From: Lytechinus pictus
Lineage: Eukaryota; Echinodermata; Echinoidea; Temnopleuroida; Toxopneustidae
DNA: 64,000 nucleotides
NCBI RefSeq assembly: GCF_037042905.1
Contig: NC_087251.1
Span: 47,130,373-47,194,372, forward strand
Reading direction: 5' to 3'
Shown here: piece by piece, positions 13,201-28,200 of the stretch
Layout: each line of letters opens with the position of its first letter
How positions within the stretch are numbered: position 1 is the first letter of the stretch
Notes under the pieces: model-generated
Databases searched by the model: none
Seen by the model: only the letters and a program-made list of their open reading frames with translations
What the model was told of the DNA's origin: nothing
Position numbers and translations under genes: made by a program

Positions 13201-16200
13201 TGGCAACATTTTGTGTACAAAGGCAACGTGATATTTGTGTGACAAATTGGCAGTAGACCTGTTTTTGTTGTTGCTTTATAGCTTTCTAAAGTTGTGGACT
13301 GATTCAAAAGTAATTTTTGTCAAAAGTTGCTGTGACCAACTCTTGACATCAAAATGATTTGGCTCATGAAACTCATGATTGAATAACTGTGATATCATGT
13401 GTTTGTCTGCATAACTCGCAATAATATTTTCTGTCGAGATGATGCGTGCAGAATATATAATTGATCTCACCATGTGGATGTGCCTACAATGTATAATCTG
13501 TCTCACACAAATGTTGCTGTGTTTAATTGCATCTTGTCTGACTGAGGCTTTAGTATAGATACTGCATTCTTTATTCCCACATGTTTAATTAGTATTCCGC
13601 TCCTTGAGATAAGCCTTGAGGCTAAAATGTGTCCCCTTGACTTTATCCTTAGCCTTGTATGGCTTGCCATTGTCCTTGGCCTTGGGATTTGATCCTTGGA
13701 TGAGGCCTGGAAATATTTCAAAAAATTGAAGGAAATATGGAAAGATGCAGAGTTGCGGAGAGTTGCTAGCCAGGGTTTGGTTATTTTAATGACAAAAACA
13801 TGCTAACTGAAAGAAGTATATAGCGGCAGCGATTGCATGAATGGCCTGCACGTCTATAGCCTCTTTGAGGCGTTCAAGTGCAGTATTCACAAGACAAGAC
13901 AAGACAAGACAGAAAAAATGTAACTTTGGCCAACAGTTATGTCGCTTCACTCCAGTTTATGAACGTTTTTGTGTTGCTGTGGGGTGGCATGATTATTTTT
14001 TGTCGGAGCCTTGGACTTGCATTACTCATTCTTCATGTTTGGTTCTGTAAAGGTGGTGAAAATGATGATGATTGCATTTATGATAATGGTTGCATTAATG
14101 ATGATGATGATGATTGCATTTGTGATAATGGTTGCATTAATGATGATGATGATGATTGCATTTATGATAATGGTTGCATTAATGATGATGATGATAATTG
14201 CATTTATGATAATGGTTGCATTAATGATGATGATGATGATTGCATTTGTGATAATGGTTGCATTAATGATGATGATAATTGCATTTATGATACTGGTTGC
14301 ATTAATGATGATGATGATGATTGCATTTATGATAATGGTTGCATTAATGATGATGATGATGATTGCATTTGTGATAATGGTTGCATTAATGATGATGATG
14401 ATGATTGCATTTGTGATAATGGTTGCATTAATGATGATGATTGCATTTGTGATAATGGTTACATTAATGATAATGATGATGATTGCATTTGTGATAATGG
14501 TTGCATTAATGATGATGATGATAATTGCATTTATGATAATGGTTGCATTAATGATAATGATGATAATTGCATTTATGATAATGGTTGCATTAATGATGAT
14601 GATGATAATTGCATTTATGATAATGGTTGCATTAATGATAATGATGATAATTGCATTTATGATAATGGTTGCATTAATGATGATGATGATGATTGCATTT
14701 ATGATAATGGTTGCATTAATGATGATGATGATAATTGCATTTATGATAATGGTTGCATTAATGATGATGATGATTGCATTTATGATAATGGTTGCATTAA
14801 TGATGATGATGATAATTGCATTTATGATAATGGTTGCATTAATGATGATGATGATTGCATTTATGATAATGGTTGCATTAATGATGATGATGATAATTGC
14901 ATTTATGATAATGGTTGCATTAATGATGATGATTGCATTTATGATAATGGTTGCATTAATGATGATGATGATGATTGCATTTATGATAATGGTTGCATTA
15001 ATGATGATGATGATAATTGCATTTATGATAATGGTTGCATTAATGATGATGATGATGATGATTGCATTTGTGATAATGGTTGCATTAATGATGATGATGA
15101 TGATTGCATTTATGATAATGGTTGCATTAATGATGATGATGATGATTGCATTTGTGATAATGGTTGCATTAATGATGATGATGATTATTGCATTTATGAT
15201 AATGATGACAATGATTGCATTAATGATGTTGATGAAAATAGTTGCATAAACGATGATGATGTTGATGATGATTGCAGTAATGATGATGAATACAATATTT
15301 TATTGTCATTTAAATGCCATAAATGATAGTATGAATACATTTGTCTCAAGAAATTCAAATGATGGCCAGAGAATGTCCAAGGCCAATAAAGGAATTACTG
15401 ATCTTTAGTTGGTTTAAATTCTTCTGAACAAAACTAGGATAAAGGGGATTTATATTAGAGAATGAAGGTCTGAAATCTTGAAAATAGAACAAATCATTAA
15501 AATGAAGAAAAATAAAGAAATTTGTATATATTTCCAATGATGGCTTAAGTTTGTGAAAAACTATACAAATAAAAGGTTTGCTTTGAACATGTTAATATTT
15601 TCAATGATTTTTGTGTTATTGTTGCTATCAAAGTTTATAACTTTACATTATTGTGAAGAGTTTTGAGGGTAGAATCAGATACTGTACTGTCAAAGCTGTT
15701 TGGCATTTGTGATAATTTGCAATTATTCTGTTGATGCATGTCTGCTTAAAAAGGTGAGAAAAGAGCGACGATAAATAACAGATGTTGAGATCATCTGAAT
15801 TATAAGCATTGTTTGCCATGAATAAGATACAATGCTATCAAGTGGAATGACCCAGTCTCGTCTGTTTACTCTGTTCCTGATGTTGTACCATTGTTCATTT
15901 TCTTGTCACTCTTGTGTGGTCTAGTTGAGCGGGAAGAGAAACTCCTTTTGTTGTCAGCATGTGAACTGCACCAACCAACAAAAGAAATACAAAGACAAGT
16001 GAATTATCTTTGTGTACCAATTGTATGCGATTTTGGCTGTTTACCAGGGAAAATCTGTTCTTCTTTTTTTGACTTCCACCTGTCGATTTTATGGGAAGGT
16101 TAACTTTTATTCTACTTTTTTCTTTTGTGCTATTGAAAAAAAGTGTGGTTCATTTAATATTGATCCATAATTCAAAAGCAAAGCATATAGAAAGACAACG

Positions 16201-19200
16201 CTGTAGAACTAGATTTTAATCTTGCTAAATCTTAATGTATATTTCCTGCACAAGGCACCAGCCTGATCCTAATCAAAATGATATTTTTAAATGAATAACA
16301 AAAAATATGTACATGCAATGGGACATCTTTATGTATGTCTATTAAGACAAATTGATTGAACACATTGATGCTAAAATGAAATAAATGCCTGTTATGTTGT
16401 TGATTTTTTTATTAGTATTTTTTACACGTAGTCGACTTTATTCACAAACAACACTTGTAAAGTGTATCAAACAGGAGTTCAGACAAAATTACCACAAAGT
16501 AATGATGTATTACAAACATATCATCATAAAATGAGCCAAAACTATGGATACTTATTTTTCAATTATATATTCATTCATCTCTAGGTAATCTCTTGCTCCA
16601 GTATTTTTCATTTTTTTATCAAGATTTCCTTGAACCCTTCAGACGAATAATGGTCAAAAGAAGTAACACTGCTAAAGAATTCTGCGGTTCAATGCTCCAT
16701 CCAAATGCTAGTTTTTGAGGGCTCTGAACTTCCATCTGTCCTTATCTTTGGCATAAAAATACATATTTGTATGAAACCTTAATAAAGAGAGCAATTGTCC
16801 GGGGTATATCTTATTTTGAAGCCACCACCAGATGGGTTTAAGTGGTGTTATTAACAAATATTTTCTTTTTAATTTCTATGAAAGTCCATGGACAGTGTAT
16901 GAATCACCATATTAATCATCAAATTTGTTTTTTTTATTAATTTTAAGGAGAAAATGCTTTTTATGTCTCTGCTTTTGTCAGGCCGCCACAAGATGGTTTG
17001 AGTGGCATTTTTAACAAATATTTTCTTTCATATTTTTCATCTGCAATTCTGCATGTGTAAATCATAGGAATTTTTTTTGAAGGTGAAAATGCCTTTTGAG
17101 TCTCAGATTTGGTCATTACTGTGAGCTGGTTTTATTGCATACATGTGTCACCTAAGGTTTTAAGGGGATATATTTTTTTTCTTTGTGGACGAGAATAATG
17201 AGATTATCCTTTGTATCTAATATTGCACCTGACTTCATGTGGCTTCGTTATCAAAAAGGTTTCAAATCCCCTCTAGGCAGTATGGATGTATCAATTTAAA
17301 ATATAATTTATGAACTTTATTCTTCTACATTCTGTATGAGTTTCATGCACCGTATGTGAAGGCAGATGTTACATTGTACCGACTTGATAACTTCAGATTG
17401 TGTTATTTGTGTATGATTTATCCTGTCATAGAGAAGTATGTTTCATGTCCAAATAATTCTGATTCCAAAGAATTTACCTTTCTAAGACAATATAGCCCAT
17501 AGCCTTTGATATGAATGACTATTATTAATTATAATTTATTATAATGAAAAGGTCATTCGAAATAAATATAGACAATTCAGATCACTGGCGGATTAATGGG
17601 GGGGGGGGGGGCACAGACGACCCATGCCCCCCCCCTTTTGAGAGGCACAATCAAAATTTGTAATGTAAAATTGCCATTAAAACAGAAGTGTGCCCCCCCC
17701 CCCATTTGAAAGCGAAGACCTTTTTTTTTGCTTGTCAAATTTTTCCTTGGGAAAATGTGCCCCCCTTTCGAAAAATTCTGGATCTGCCCCTGATTCAAAT
17801 GAGAGTCAACGTCATTTTGCTGAGTTGATATGATATTAATATTATTGAAAGTTAGATTTTTCTTCTTTAATCAGTACCAAGTAATGAGATATTCCACAAA
17901 AATTATAAGGTCAAGTCCACCCAGGAAAAGTTGAATTTGATAACTACAGTGCGTCCCACAAAAAACGAAACCGAGATTTATCGATGATTTATCATAACTT
18001 AATCACAAATACAATAGACAAATGACCTACCATTTTAAAGCTTAGAATCTCCTCTTTCATCTGGTATTACTCAGATAATTCCTCATTCACGCATGAGTGA
18101 GCAAAAACAATTTGAAGAAAGGATACCAAAAACTAATTTGGCGGGCCGTATCTGGGTTTTAAAAAGAAAACCACATGACTAAAAAGTTCAATATCTGCTC
18201 TTTAATTTGATACCTCAATTACAGAAAATGGTCAAGAAATAACAAAGTTCTGGTTATTTGAAATAAGGCTTGAATTTCAATAATTTCATAAAATGAAGAG
18301 GTTTTACAGGCTAGCGTTCAAACTCTCTCGACATTCCGTTTTGTTGACGATCAGCCATGCATTAAGTCTTTTGTTACCGTGCGATAGCTTCTGTGGGAAG
18401 CCAGTGAAAACACGTTTATTTAATGAAATTATGGAAATACAAGCATTGTTTCGAGGGATCATAGCTTTTTTACTTCTTGACCATTTTCTGTGATTTTATC
18501 AAAATTGGATCCATGTAAAATAAGAAAGTTATGACATTCTAAAGTTTACTTTTCACAAAACAGTGATATGCACAACTCAGTGACATGCAATCAATGATGT
18601 CCTTCACTCACTAATTCTTTTTGTTTTTATTGTTTGAATTATGCGATATTTCATTTTTTACAGATATGACAATAAGGAACAACTTGACTGAATCATATAG
18701 TCATAAGCAATGCTAATTCCATATGCCCAAGGAAGAATTAATCGTTGTTTCACTTGACAATGATGAGAAAATTGCAATATTTCATATAATGAAAGACAAA
18801 AGAAATAGTGAGTGGATGACACCATCAGTCCCCTCATTTGCACACCGACCAGGATGTGCATATAACTGTTTTGTGAAATTAAGCGAGTGATTGTCCGATT
18901 TTGATGAAATTTTCAATGTTATGCTTGTTGGATTTTCCTCTTTCTATTCAAATAAACTTTTTGTTAGGGTGGACCTGTCCTTTAACAAAATACTTCTTAT
19001 TATGTCTATGAACCATACTTTGATTCTCCTCTCATGGCCTATTCTGATGCAATTTTTAGAGGAAAAATATCTTGGGGCTTGGGCTTTTTCACCCTAAGAA
19101 TACTCAAAAGAGCCCCCCAAAATCCTCATTCACTAAAGTGTGAAAGCTTATGAATGCAATGTTGGAGATGTAAGCAGATTTTGAAAAGTACCCCCTGAAA

Positions 19201-22200
19201 ATGAAAAAGTTACGTTTTCCTTGGCATTTTTACAGGGCTTTTGAAAATTCCTTGGCCCCTCGGCCCATGGCCAGTTCTCAATGTCATTTTCACCAGTGTA
19301 AAACAATACTTGACATAATAGATGTTCATGAGTAATTGAGGATGCCTGACTAGTTGGAAGTCGATTAATCGTGAGACCTGACAGCTTTGAGAAAATGGCC
19401 CCATGTCATTTGGCATTGAACCAGATGGATGGGAAGGACAATGGTCAAATTACAAGTATAATTTCCTCCCAAGTGTTCTATAGAATTCAATAATGTAGTG
19501 AGGTACCTAATATGCAGGTAGATTTTCTTTCATATTTTCTTTATTTTTATTTTCATTTATTCAAAAACATTTTTTTTAAACTTATCATCTGAAATTTCAT
19601 TAATTTTATCATTTGTGATTTATTTGATTTTCATTTATTTACTTATTTATTTGTTTGTTTATTTTTCATTTATTCATATTGTTTGGGGGTTGGTTGGAGG
19701 TGCGTGTCCACTATCCGAAAAAATTTAAGGGTAGGTGCCCCGGAATAGGATCCCAAAACCATTCATTCACTTTAATGATCATTGACAAGATTTTAATTTT
19801 TTTCAATTTATTAATTAATTAATTAATTAATTTTTTTTTGGGGAAGGGGTTGGGATGGGGGCGTTGGGTGGGGGGGGGGGGGGCAGAAGTCCTTCCAATT
19901 CCCCCATAAGTACGCCAGTGGTCATACTATTGGTTGTCATCACTAACAAACATGCCCAGATGTTAAAGGTTAGATTGCTTTCGTTTCCTTTGCCACCGGA
20001 GGGTTTGTTCTGAATGGATGTGAATTTTAACAGATGTCCAGAGTTATGGCAAGAGATGATGTCAAAATATGGCCATCTATTCCACAAAAAACATGTTTCA
20101 TGTAAATAATTACAATTTTTAATTTATTTTCAAAAGTCTGATAAGGTAAATTATTAACCAAGAAGGTGAAACAAGAAAAAAAAGTAATAGGTAAAAGGAG
20201 AACAATATTAATTCTTCAGTCATATTATGTCTTTCCTCTCATCACTTAATGAGTACACATGAGAAAATGAAGAAAAAATTTGTGATATTAGTTTGGAATA
20301 TTTTTGAATGAAAATTATTAATGAAGTTTTAGCTTCGGCCTAATGATTTTTGTTTTGGGGTACTCTCGTTATCAACATCACTACATGAGCTTGAATCTAG
20401 GTGCAACAGTTTCATTAACATCCATGAGATCCCTATCGAGATAGGAAATCCAGGTTGTTAATGCAAATGTCTACCAAAGTATGCAAGAGATTTTAGGAAA
20501 CTGATAATGACCAGCAAATCAAATCACATGATGATTATCATCGATGTCATCCAAACAATTAACATCTCGTGCAAAACAAAATTTCAACATTGCATTTCAT
20601 CAACTCTAAAATTATATTCAATTTTAGATGTAATTGGGGATTTTGTATTTTATACCAATTTGAAGCTGGTTTCATAATACCATTCAGCCTTACAGAAGGG
20701 AAATGGCATATTTCTACTTTAATCCTGTTATTTGCATTTTTCAAATCAATTTAATGATGTTTGACAGCTTGAATTAATTTTACACACCATTGGAATGATT
20801 ATGATTACTGATGGGCTGTTACACTTCCACTGGTTTATGGACAGTCCTTGGATCATTTGTTATCGTTGTTTGTTTGGAATGTGAAAAATTAACCGGCCTT
20901 GTCAATCCTAAATCTGAAGACGGAATTATTATAGCCCTTTGAATTATGTATATTGTCTTGATGACCTTATCCTGTCATGTCTATTGGTGATACAAGAGTA
21001 TAACTATAGTATATAGGCGTATATATTAAAATGCCTGTTCCCAGCCCCAACCCCTCCCCGTTGGATATATGTTTTTCAGGGATTGTTGAATTTGTCATTT
21101 CATTATTTATTATCATTATTATTATTATCATCATCATAATTATCTAAAAGCGGAATGTACCATAGGGGGAATATAATATTTACATGTAATTGAAGGACCG
21201 AGGGGAAACCAACAGCGGCAACAGGTTTATTCTATCAGCAATAGAGCAGGAGACATTAGGGGGGAGCAGCACAGGTCTATGTTAAAGGGGAATCCAACCC
21301 AAATAAAAACTTGTTTTTATAAGAAAAAGAAAAATCAAACAAGTTGATAGGTGAAAGTTTGAACAATATTGGACAAACAACAAGAAAATTATGAATTTTT
21401 AAAAGTTGTAAATATTGGTAATCACTATACCCATGGAGACTTCAAATTGGCCGCATATGGGATGTCATATACCCTTTTTACACAGGATTTTCTTAACCCC
21501 GGACTATCGCTAACCCCGTACTATCCTTAACCCCGTACTATTTTTTTTCCTTTTTACACATGCCAAATTGTTATTGCTAACCCCGGATAAGGAATGCTTG
21601 CTTTTTACACACGAAACTCGCTAACCCCGGACTAGTGGTTTTTGTCGATCATTCGTAGTACAAGTACTTCACTCGTACCATTTTACACACGCTACAATTT
21701 CCTTAACCCCGTACTATATAGGTGGGGCCAAATTGCCATTTAGCCCCACCTATAGTACGGGGTTAAGCTTAGCCCACTTTCGTTTTACACTAGCGATCTT
21801 AACCCCGTACTATCGCTCTTAGCACCGCAATTGCTGGGATAACCCTGCTTTTTTGCAGGGCCAAATAATCCCGTACTAAAGGTGGGGTTAGCCCACTTTG
21901 CAAAAATGCTGTGTAAAAAGAAAGTGGGCTAAGCTTAACCCCGTACTATAGGTGGGGCTAAATTGCCATTTAGCCCCACCTATAGTACGGGGTTAAGGAA
22001 ATTTTAGCGTGTGTAAAAAGGGTAATAGTGATGTAAGGCAAGGACTACTCTTCCATGTACTCCAATATATATTATGGCTAAAATGTCATTTTTCCCAAAA
22101 GTTTTATTTCAATTTATATTTTTCTTTCATGAGGACATAAAACAATATACTACCTGGATTATATTTAGATTACTGCCCCAGGGGAATGGGTACTTAGGAG

Positions 22201-25200
22201 AAAACCACAAATCCCTGATAATAAAGTACATGGCCTATGGGAAAGTTGTCCTTGCCCCTTGTCATAATTTACTTACCCAGTTGCCAATTTGAAATCTACA
22301 GACTATTAGTGATCTCAATTTTAAAGCAGCTATAACTTTCTTATTGCTTGTCCGATTTCTTTCAAACTTTCGCCATTCTGTTTGATTTATTTTTCTCCTT
22401 CCCAACACAACATTTTATGGCCAAGGCTGGATTCCCCTTTAATTGAATTTTGAACAATGAGAGAAAACAAAAGAATGCCAAAAATTAGGTGCAAATATTT
22501 TGCATTGAAACTGCTTTCTCAATTTTCAACCAATTCTTTTGAAATTTGGACCACACATTGGTCTTGGGGTAAAGATGTGCCAGACGCATTTTTTGTATTT
22601 GTTGAAAATTGTGTTGCCATGGTAACGGCATAAAATGCCAAAAATTAGGTGCAAATCTTGCGCATCGAACTACTTTCTTAATTTTTAACCAACTCTCTTG
22701 AAATTTGGACCACACAATGGTCTTGAGGTAAAGATGTGCAAGACACATTTCTTGTATTTGTTGAAAATTGCATTGCCATGGTAACAGCATAAAATGCCGA
22801 AAAAAATTAGGTGCAAATCTTTCGCATCGAAACTACTTTCTCAATTTTTAACAAATTCTCTTGAAATTTGAACCACACATTGGTCTAGGTGTAAAGATGT
22901 GCAAGACACATATTTTCTCAATAAAGCTGTTCTAATGCGACAACGGGGGTATTGATCATCTCCAGGCTCCAGTGATAATTAATTCTAGTTATTATTATCA
23001 TTTTTTTATTTTATTCTATGTAGTATAATAATTTTCATTATTGATTTATGCTTTTTTTTTTTTGGGGGGGGGGAGGGGATTTTGGTGAGAGGATTTTTAG
23101 AGCATGAATTTTGTGAGGTTGATGTAAATTGATTTCATAAACGTCATTGACAACCACAGCAGACAAGGACTTTTCAAACCAGCAGTTCACAAGGGAAAAT
23201 AGTGAAAAGAGAATAAGGCAAGAGAGGAGCACGTGCCCTTGCCACAAGATGAAGTTCAACAAAGCAGCGCGGAGCCCACACTAGGAAAAACAGAATCCTG
23301 GTTTTCACCCCTCGGGCCGCTCCGGATGACTCACGGTGACTCCGCTTGAACCAATCTCCACGTTTTTCTCTCCTTTTTTTTGTGTGCCCCCTCGGTGGGG
23401 GAAAAAGCGGAGGAAATGAGTTGTATAACTGTGAAACACATCATCTCTTTTGTGGGGTCAATATTTTGACAGGCATTTTTGTGTGTGGGTATTAGATGGA
23501 ATGCCTGAAGATAGCCCATGGGGAAAGCGATGTGATGATCTAGTTGAAGGTATCTCGAAAGGGCACACCACTCTTGAAAATGATTCAGAAATGATGAACT
23601 TGTCTAACCAACCATGCCCTAATCTTATGAAGGAGATAGGAATCACTCGGGAGATGAGTAAGAAAAAGGGAGTTCTCTTGTAAGACTAAATTATAAAAAA
23701 AACAAAATCAATTGAGCAAATGGATCAATAGTTGAAGGGCTTGGCAGGAAATACAATGTAAACTAAAGAATTTGAGCATAAATTTCATTTCATTTAGATA
23801 AAACTGCTATATTTTTTTGTGACGTAGAATGTTGAATCACCCCAGGTAATATCTCCCAACATAACTCGTGTTTACAATGTAAAAAATCAAATATAGTCTT
23901 AGTTCGAGAATGCTGCAAGAAATAAATTTCATTGGCTCATACAAAGAAGAGGGTCTGGCTATGAAAACATTGTAATTAGATACTAAAAAAAAACATGTTA
24001 GGCAAAGTTACGTGTACAATGATGAATCTCGAGCCATGAGGTACATGTACACTGTATACGATGTAGGAAATAAAATATATTAATACTTCATAGGATTGTG
24101 TGAAATCCTGAAATGCCTATTGTGGTGATAATTCTGGTTCGAAAGTTCTGAAAGGATTCATCACCTTTTCTGAGGATGATTCAGGACTCGTGCATTTGCA
24201 TCCATGGCTAACCATGCCCAACAATGTAATGCAAAGGAGAACAGTTGGAAAACCTTTTGGGATGAGTAAGAAAGCGAACTATGATAGATAGACCAGGGAA
24301 TTCCCTGGATAGACCTTACGTTATCTTAATATCTGTGAACTGTTGATTATCAAGCAGTTCGTCTCGCGATGACATGAGTTAAGTACCCACCAGAGCACTT
24401 ATTAACAACACGATGGGACATAATTCATTGCATTGCTCAAGATAGTACGATATGGACACAGTGTCCAGCGCTGCCAAGTAGTACTGAGTCTGCTTTTCAG
24501 TAATCAATATGAAAAATGAGAATAATACTGATGGTTTCGTGCAAAATAATTTCTTAAGTTTCATTTTTATGTGTTCTTCTATGGTGTTACTTTGGAAATA
24601 CTGATTCCTCACCAAAATACTGATTCGTCACCAAAATACAGATTTCCTCACCAAAATACTGATTTTCAGCTTTTAAAAATTATTGGAATGTTCTTGTTAA
24701 GTTCGGCAGCTCTCTATATTAATTTTTTGTGCATTAAATTTTAATACCTTGTCCTGTGAACATTCATGTACAGTACTTCCGACCCACGACCCACAGCCCA
24801 CATCCCTCATTTTAATATAAAATAACTAGTACAGTACCTATATCACCCATAGGCGAGTGCAGGCCTTGTGCATCATCATATCCTGTATGTTAGGTATGAT
24901 GTACGATGTAAACACCTCACAGCGTAATAACAAACACGGTACAGCCGGGTTATTATTAGATTAAATACTGTAGGCAATAAATTTTTAATAACATGTTTAC
25001 TGAGATACAAACTCATTAGAAGTACCACCAGGGTTTCGTCAAAGTTCATCATAATCACAATTACACAACACTTTCAAATTTTTATACAACACTCTTTACT
25101 ACATGTATATGATATTTACAGTAGTTTAAACAGGGAAGTGGAACCTACCACTTCCCTGTTTAAAGAAGAGCTTAAAATTTCTAACAATAATGTGTAATTC

Positions 25201-28200
25201 TTAATAATCAATTCTCAGTAAATAAAGCATGGGCCCTATTGCAGAAAAGTTACTATTATATTAACTTTGCTATCCAATGGTATCCTTCATGGAATCCTTG
25301 ATTCTGATCGGCTTGCTTACCATTGTTACTATGGTAATTACCACTGGATGGCAAAGTTACTATATTAACTTTTATGCAACGGATCATGGTTGTTTAAACT
25401 GTTAAACAACTACTGTAAGGTTCCTACAGGAAACAAGGTTCAAATTTTAAACAGCATTTTTACTGTCTTTCTTGCATCTGTAGGTACCCACATGTACTGT
25501 ACATGTAAACAAATATTATTTCACACAAAATTGTTCACTGTAAAATATAGAAAATCTCTATTTCATCTAAAATAGGTGACTGAAAGTCTACTTTAGATTA
25601 CATGTACAATGACAAAACATATGCTATTTTGACTGAATAACAGTTTCTAAAGGTTCCTTTGTTTTGAATCTTGCCAAAATGGCAAGTTGTTTCGAACAAG
25701 ACTGGTGAAAGTTTTGATTAAATCTGACCCCTTCACTAAAATTTGACTGAATAAAAAATGTCATTATGACTATAAGGTGCCTGTTTTACACAAAGACGTG
25801 TATACTTTACACAACGACGTGAATGGTAAATCTACCATGAATCTCCATGTGTGTACCATGGAAATCTTGATTGTGATTGGCTGTTGAGCCAAGTTATGGT
25901 AGTTGGCATAATGGCAAAGTAACAAATAATATTATTTGTGAAATCAACATGTAGGCTATTTTTTCTGCACAACAAGCACTTTCTAATAGGTAAGCTTCTC
26001 TTGAATTTTACCTAAATGAAATAGCAAATTGTTCTGAATAAAAGATGAAAAATCAGAGAAGCAGACTAGTGAAAGTTTGGATAAAATCTGACCCACCCCT
26101 AAAAAGGTTAACGTCATTCTGATGTAGGGAACACTGTTCCACATTCGATCCAATACATAAGAGACTGAAATGTCACATACATTGAGTGATTTCAAGTCCG
26201 GTGTTGGCCTTGGTGTTGGTGTTAGTGTTGAAATTTGGATTGCTTCCCCTAGCTCCAAAACTAATTCAGATTTTGTAAAACTGATCCAGATCACATGATT
26301 GACATCTCAACAACTAGTGAATGACTTTTCGGGACCATCTTCATGTTATTTTTGGTGTTGTAATCGTGTAAAAATTGACCTAACACCAACACCAAAAGGT
26401 CAACACTGAACTACAAATCACCCATTGTATTTCAAAATGTCTTTAAACCTGTCACAAATCTTTGTTCTTTTTAACCTGTAAATAATAATGGTTGATAATG
26501 ATCAATATCTATTTTTTTAAATATAAATAGTCAAAAAGAGATGTATACTTGTTGGAGAAATAAGGAAATTCAAACTGATGATAAATAAAGTACACGCACC
26601 AGAATAATTAAGTGAACTACAGTACATTGTAGGAAAGATTTCCCTTAAATTTGAACATCTGCCAACATTCCAACTACTTGTACCATCAACATTGCTAATT
26701 GGTTGAAAATACTATTCATGTAATAGTTGTCAGATTTTTTGTTTATATCGTCGTAATACATGTACACGTGACAGGCATCATTTAGTATAATTGATAGCTT
26801 AGTACCAGCACTTTCCAGTAAAATATTGCACCCTACCCTATGTTCATGTAGGTCGATAGATTACTATACTGTACAGCATAGGGGTGGGATGCAATAGTAT
26901 TATGCAAATTTTTGCCTTAATTTAATGAACTTTCAGAAATCAGCCAGTCTGAATGCTAATTAGTTTCAAGTGAATTCTCATCTCCCTTATTTACCTTACA
27001 TGTTTTGTGATTTGGTCTACTGGTAGAAAAGTATCTGCTTGTGTCAATGCACATAACATTTTTTTTCCTGAACTATAATTGAGATGTAACTAATGACAAT
27101 AAAACTATTAAAAGTATACATATTTTTTAGACAAGGGGTTGGTTTTGCAAAATCTGGTCATGAATAGTAAATGGAGAATCCTCCAGGGTAAGAGCAAGAG
27201 TGAAATTGAAAAATAAATTGAACACCTACACCTGTATAGCATACAGTCACTCAATAAAGAATGTAATATATCAGCAGAGCAATTCAAGCTTGCTTGATTA
27301 TCTTTTTATCATAGTGAAAGTGAATAGGAGTATCCATTATATAGCCTCGTTATAGCGCCATAACCTAAGTGCCTGTCATAAATTGATTTTTGAGGGCTAT
27401 AAGGTCATAAGTCGATGCAGTCCCACAGAGAGCAAAAGCCCTTTTAGCTCTCAACGGACTACAGTGTCTCATCATACCTTACCCTTTGTGCCTGTCATAA
27501 ATTGATTTTTGAGGGCTATAAGGTCATTAGTCTTCATGTATGTAGTCCCACAGAGACTGAAGGCCCTTTTTGCTCTCAACGGACTACGGTGTCTCATCAA
27601 TCTGGTCAGGTGATCAGTTTCACCTCGTAATGTACAATGCATACATTGCCCTCCGTCATTGCGAAACCAACCGGCATTATATATTTGGTATCGGGGTAAT
27701 GACTAACACATGTGTACTGAATCCTATTAGGAGCCCATGTAATAATTGTATCAGGAAATTACAAGTATAATTCGATTTTGTGATATCCAAAGGTCAGTGT
27801 AATTGAGGATATGTAGGTTTGGAATTTTAGACATTTGACAGATTAACCTCCTTTATGGAACAAGTCATAAAATTCCAAAAAATGACCCGCAAGTTCTTGT
27901 TTACATGTTGGACAATGGATATATCAAACTATCGTAAATTATAACTCTTTCTGATTCATTTGTTTGGAAGTGAAAATACCTTTATCAATCATTGTAACAG
28001 ATAACATCACAGCATCATTAGCCTATTTCGTGTTCCAAATTCTATGTTTCCCACAATGTTTGTATCATAGAGCTGGGTATGAGGAACTCAGTGAATTAAT
28101 TAATTCCAAAACTATCAATTGCAATAATGGGGCAGAATTTGAAAGAGTAGAGTTTTAGAAAAGATGCACTATTATTGACAATTTTTTGTATGCACTCCAG

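Noticed and set aside
14057..15290. CRISPR-like array
   Set aside because: Units are contiguous and lack unique spacers; the genome is eukaryotic.
13878..15326. 482-codon open frame ([13 protein letters not shown] repeats)
   Set aside because: It is a minisatellite with no stop in the unit, two frames are open at once, and it lies inside an intron with no matching exon context.
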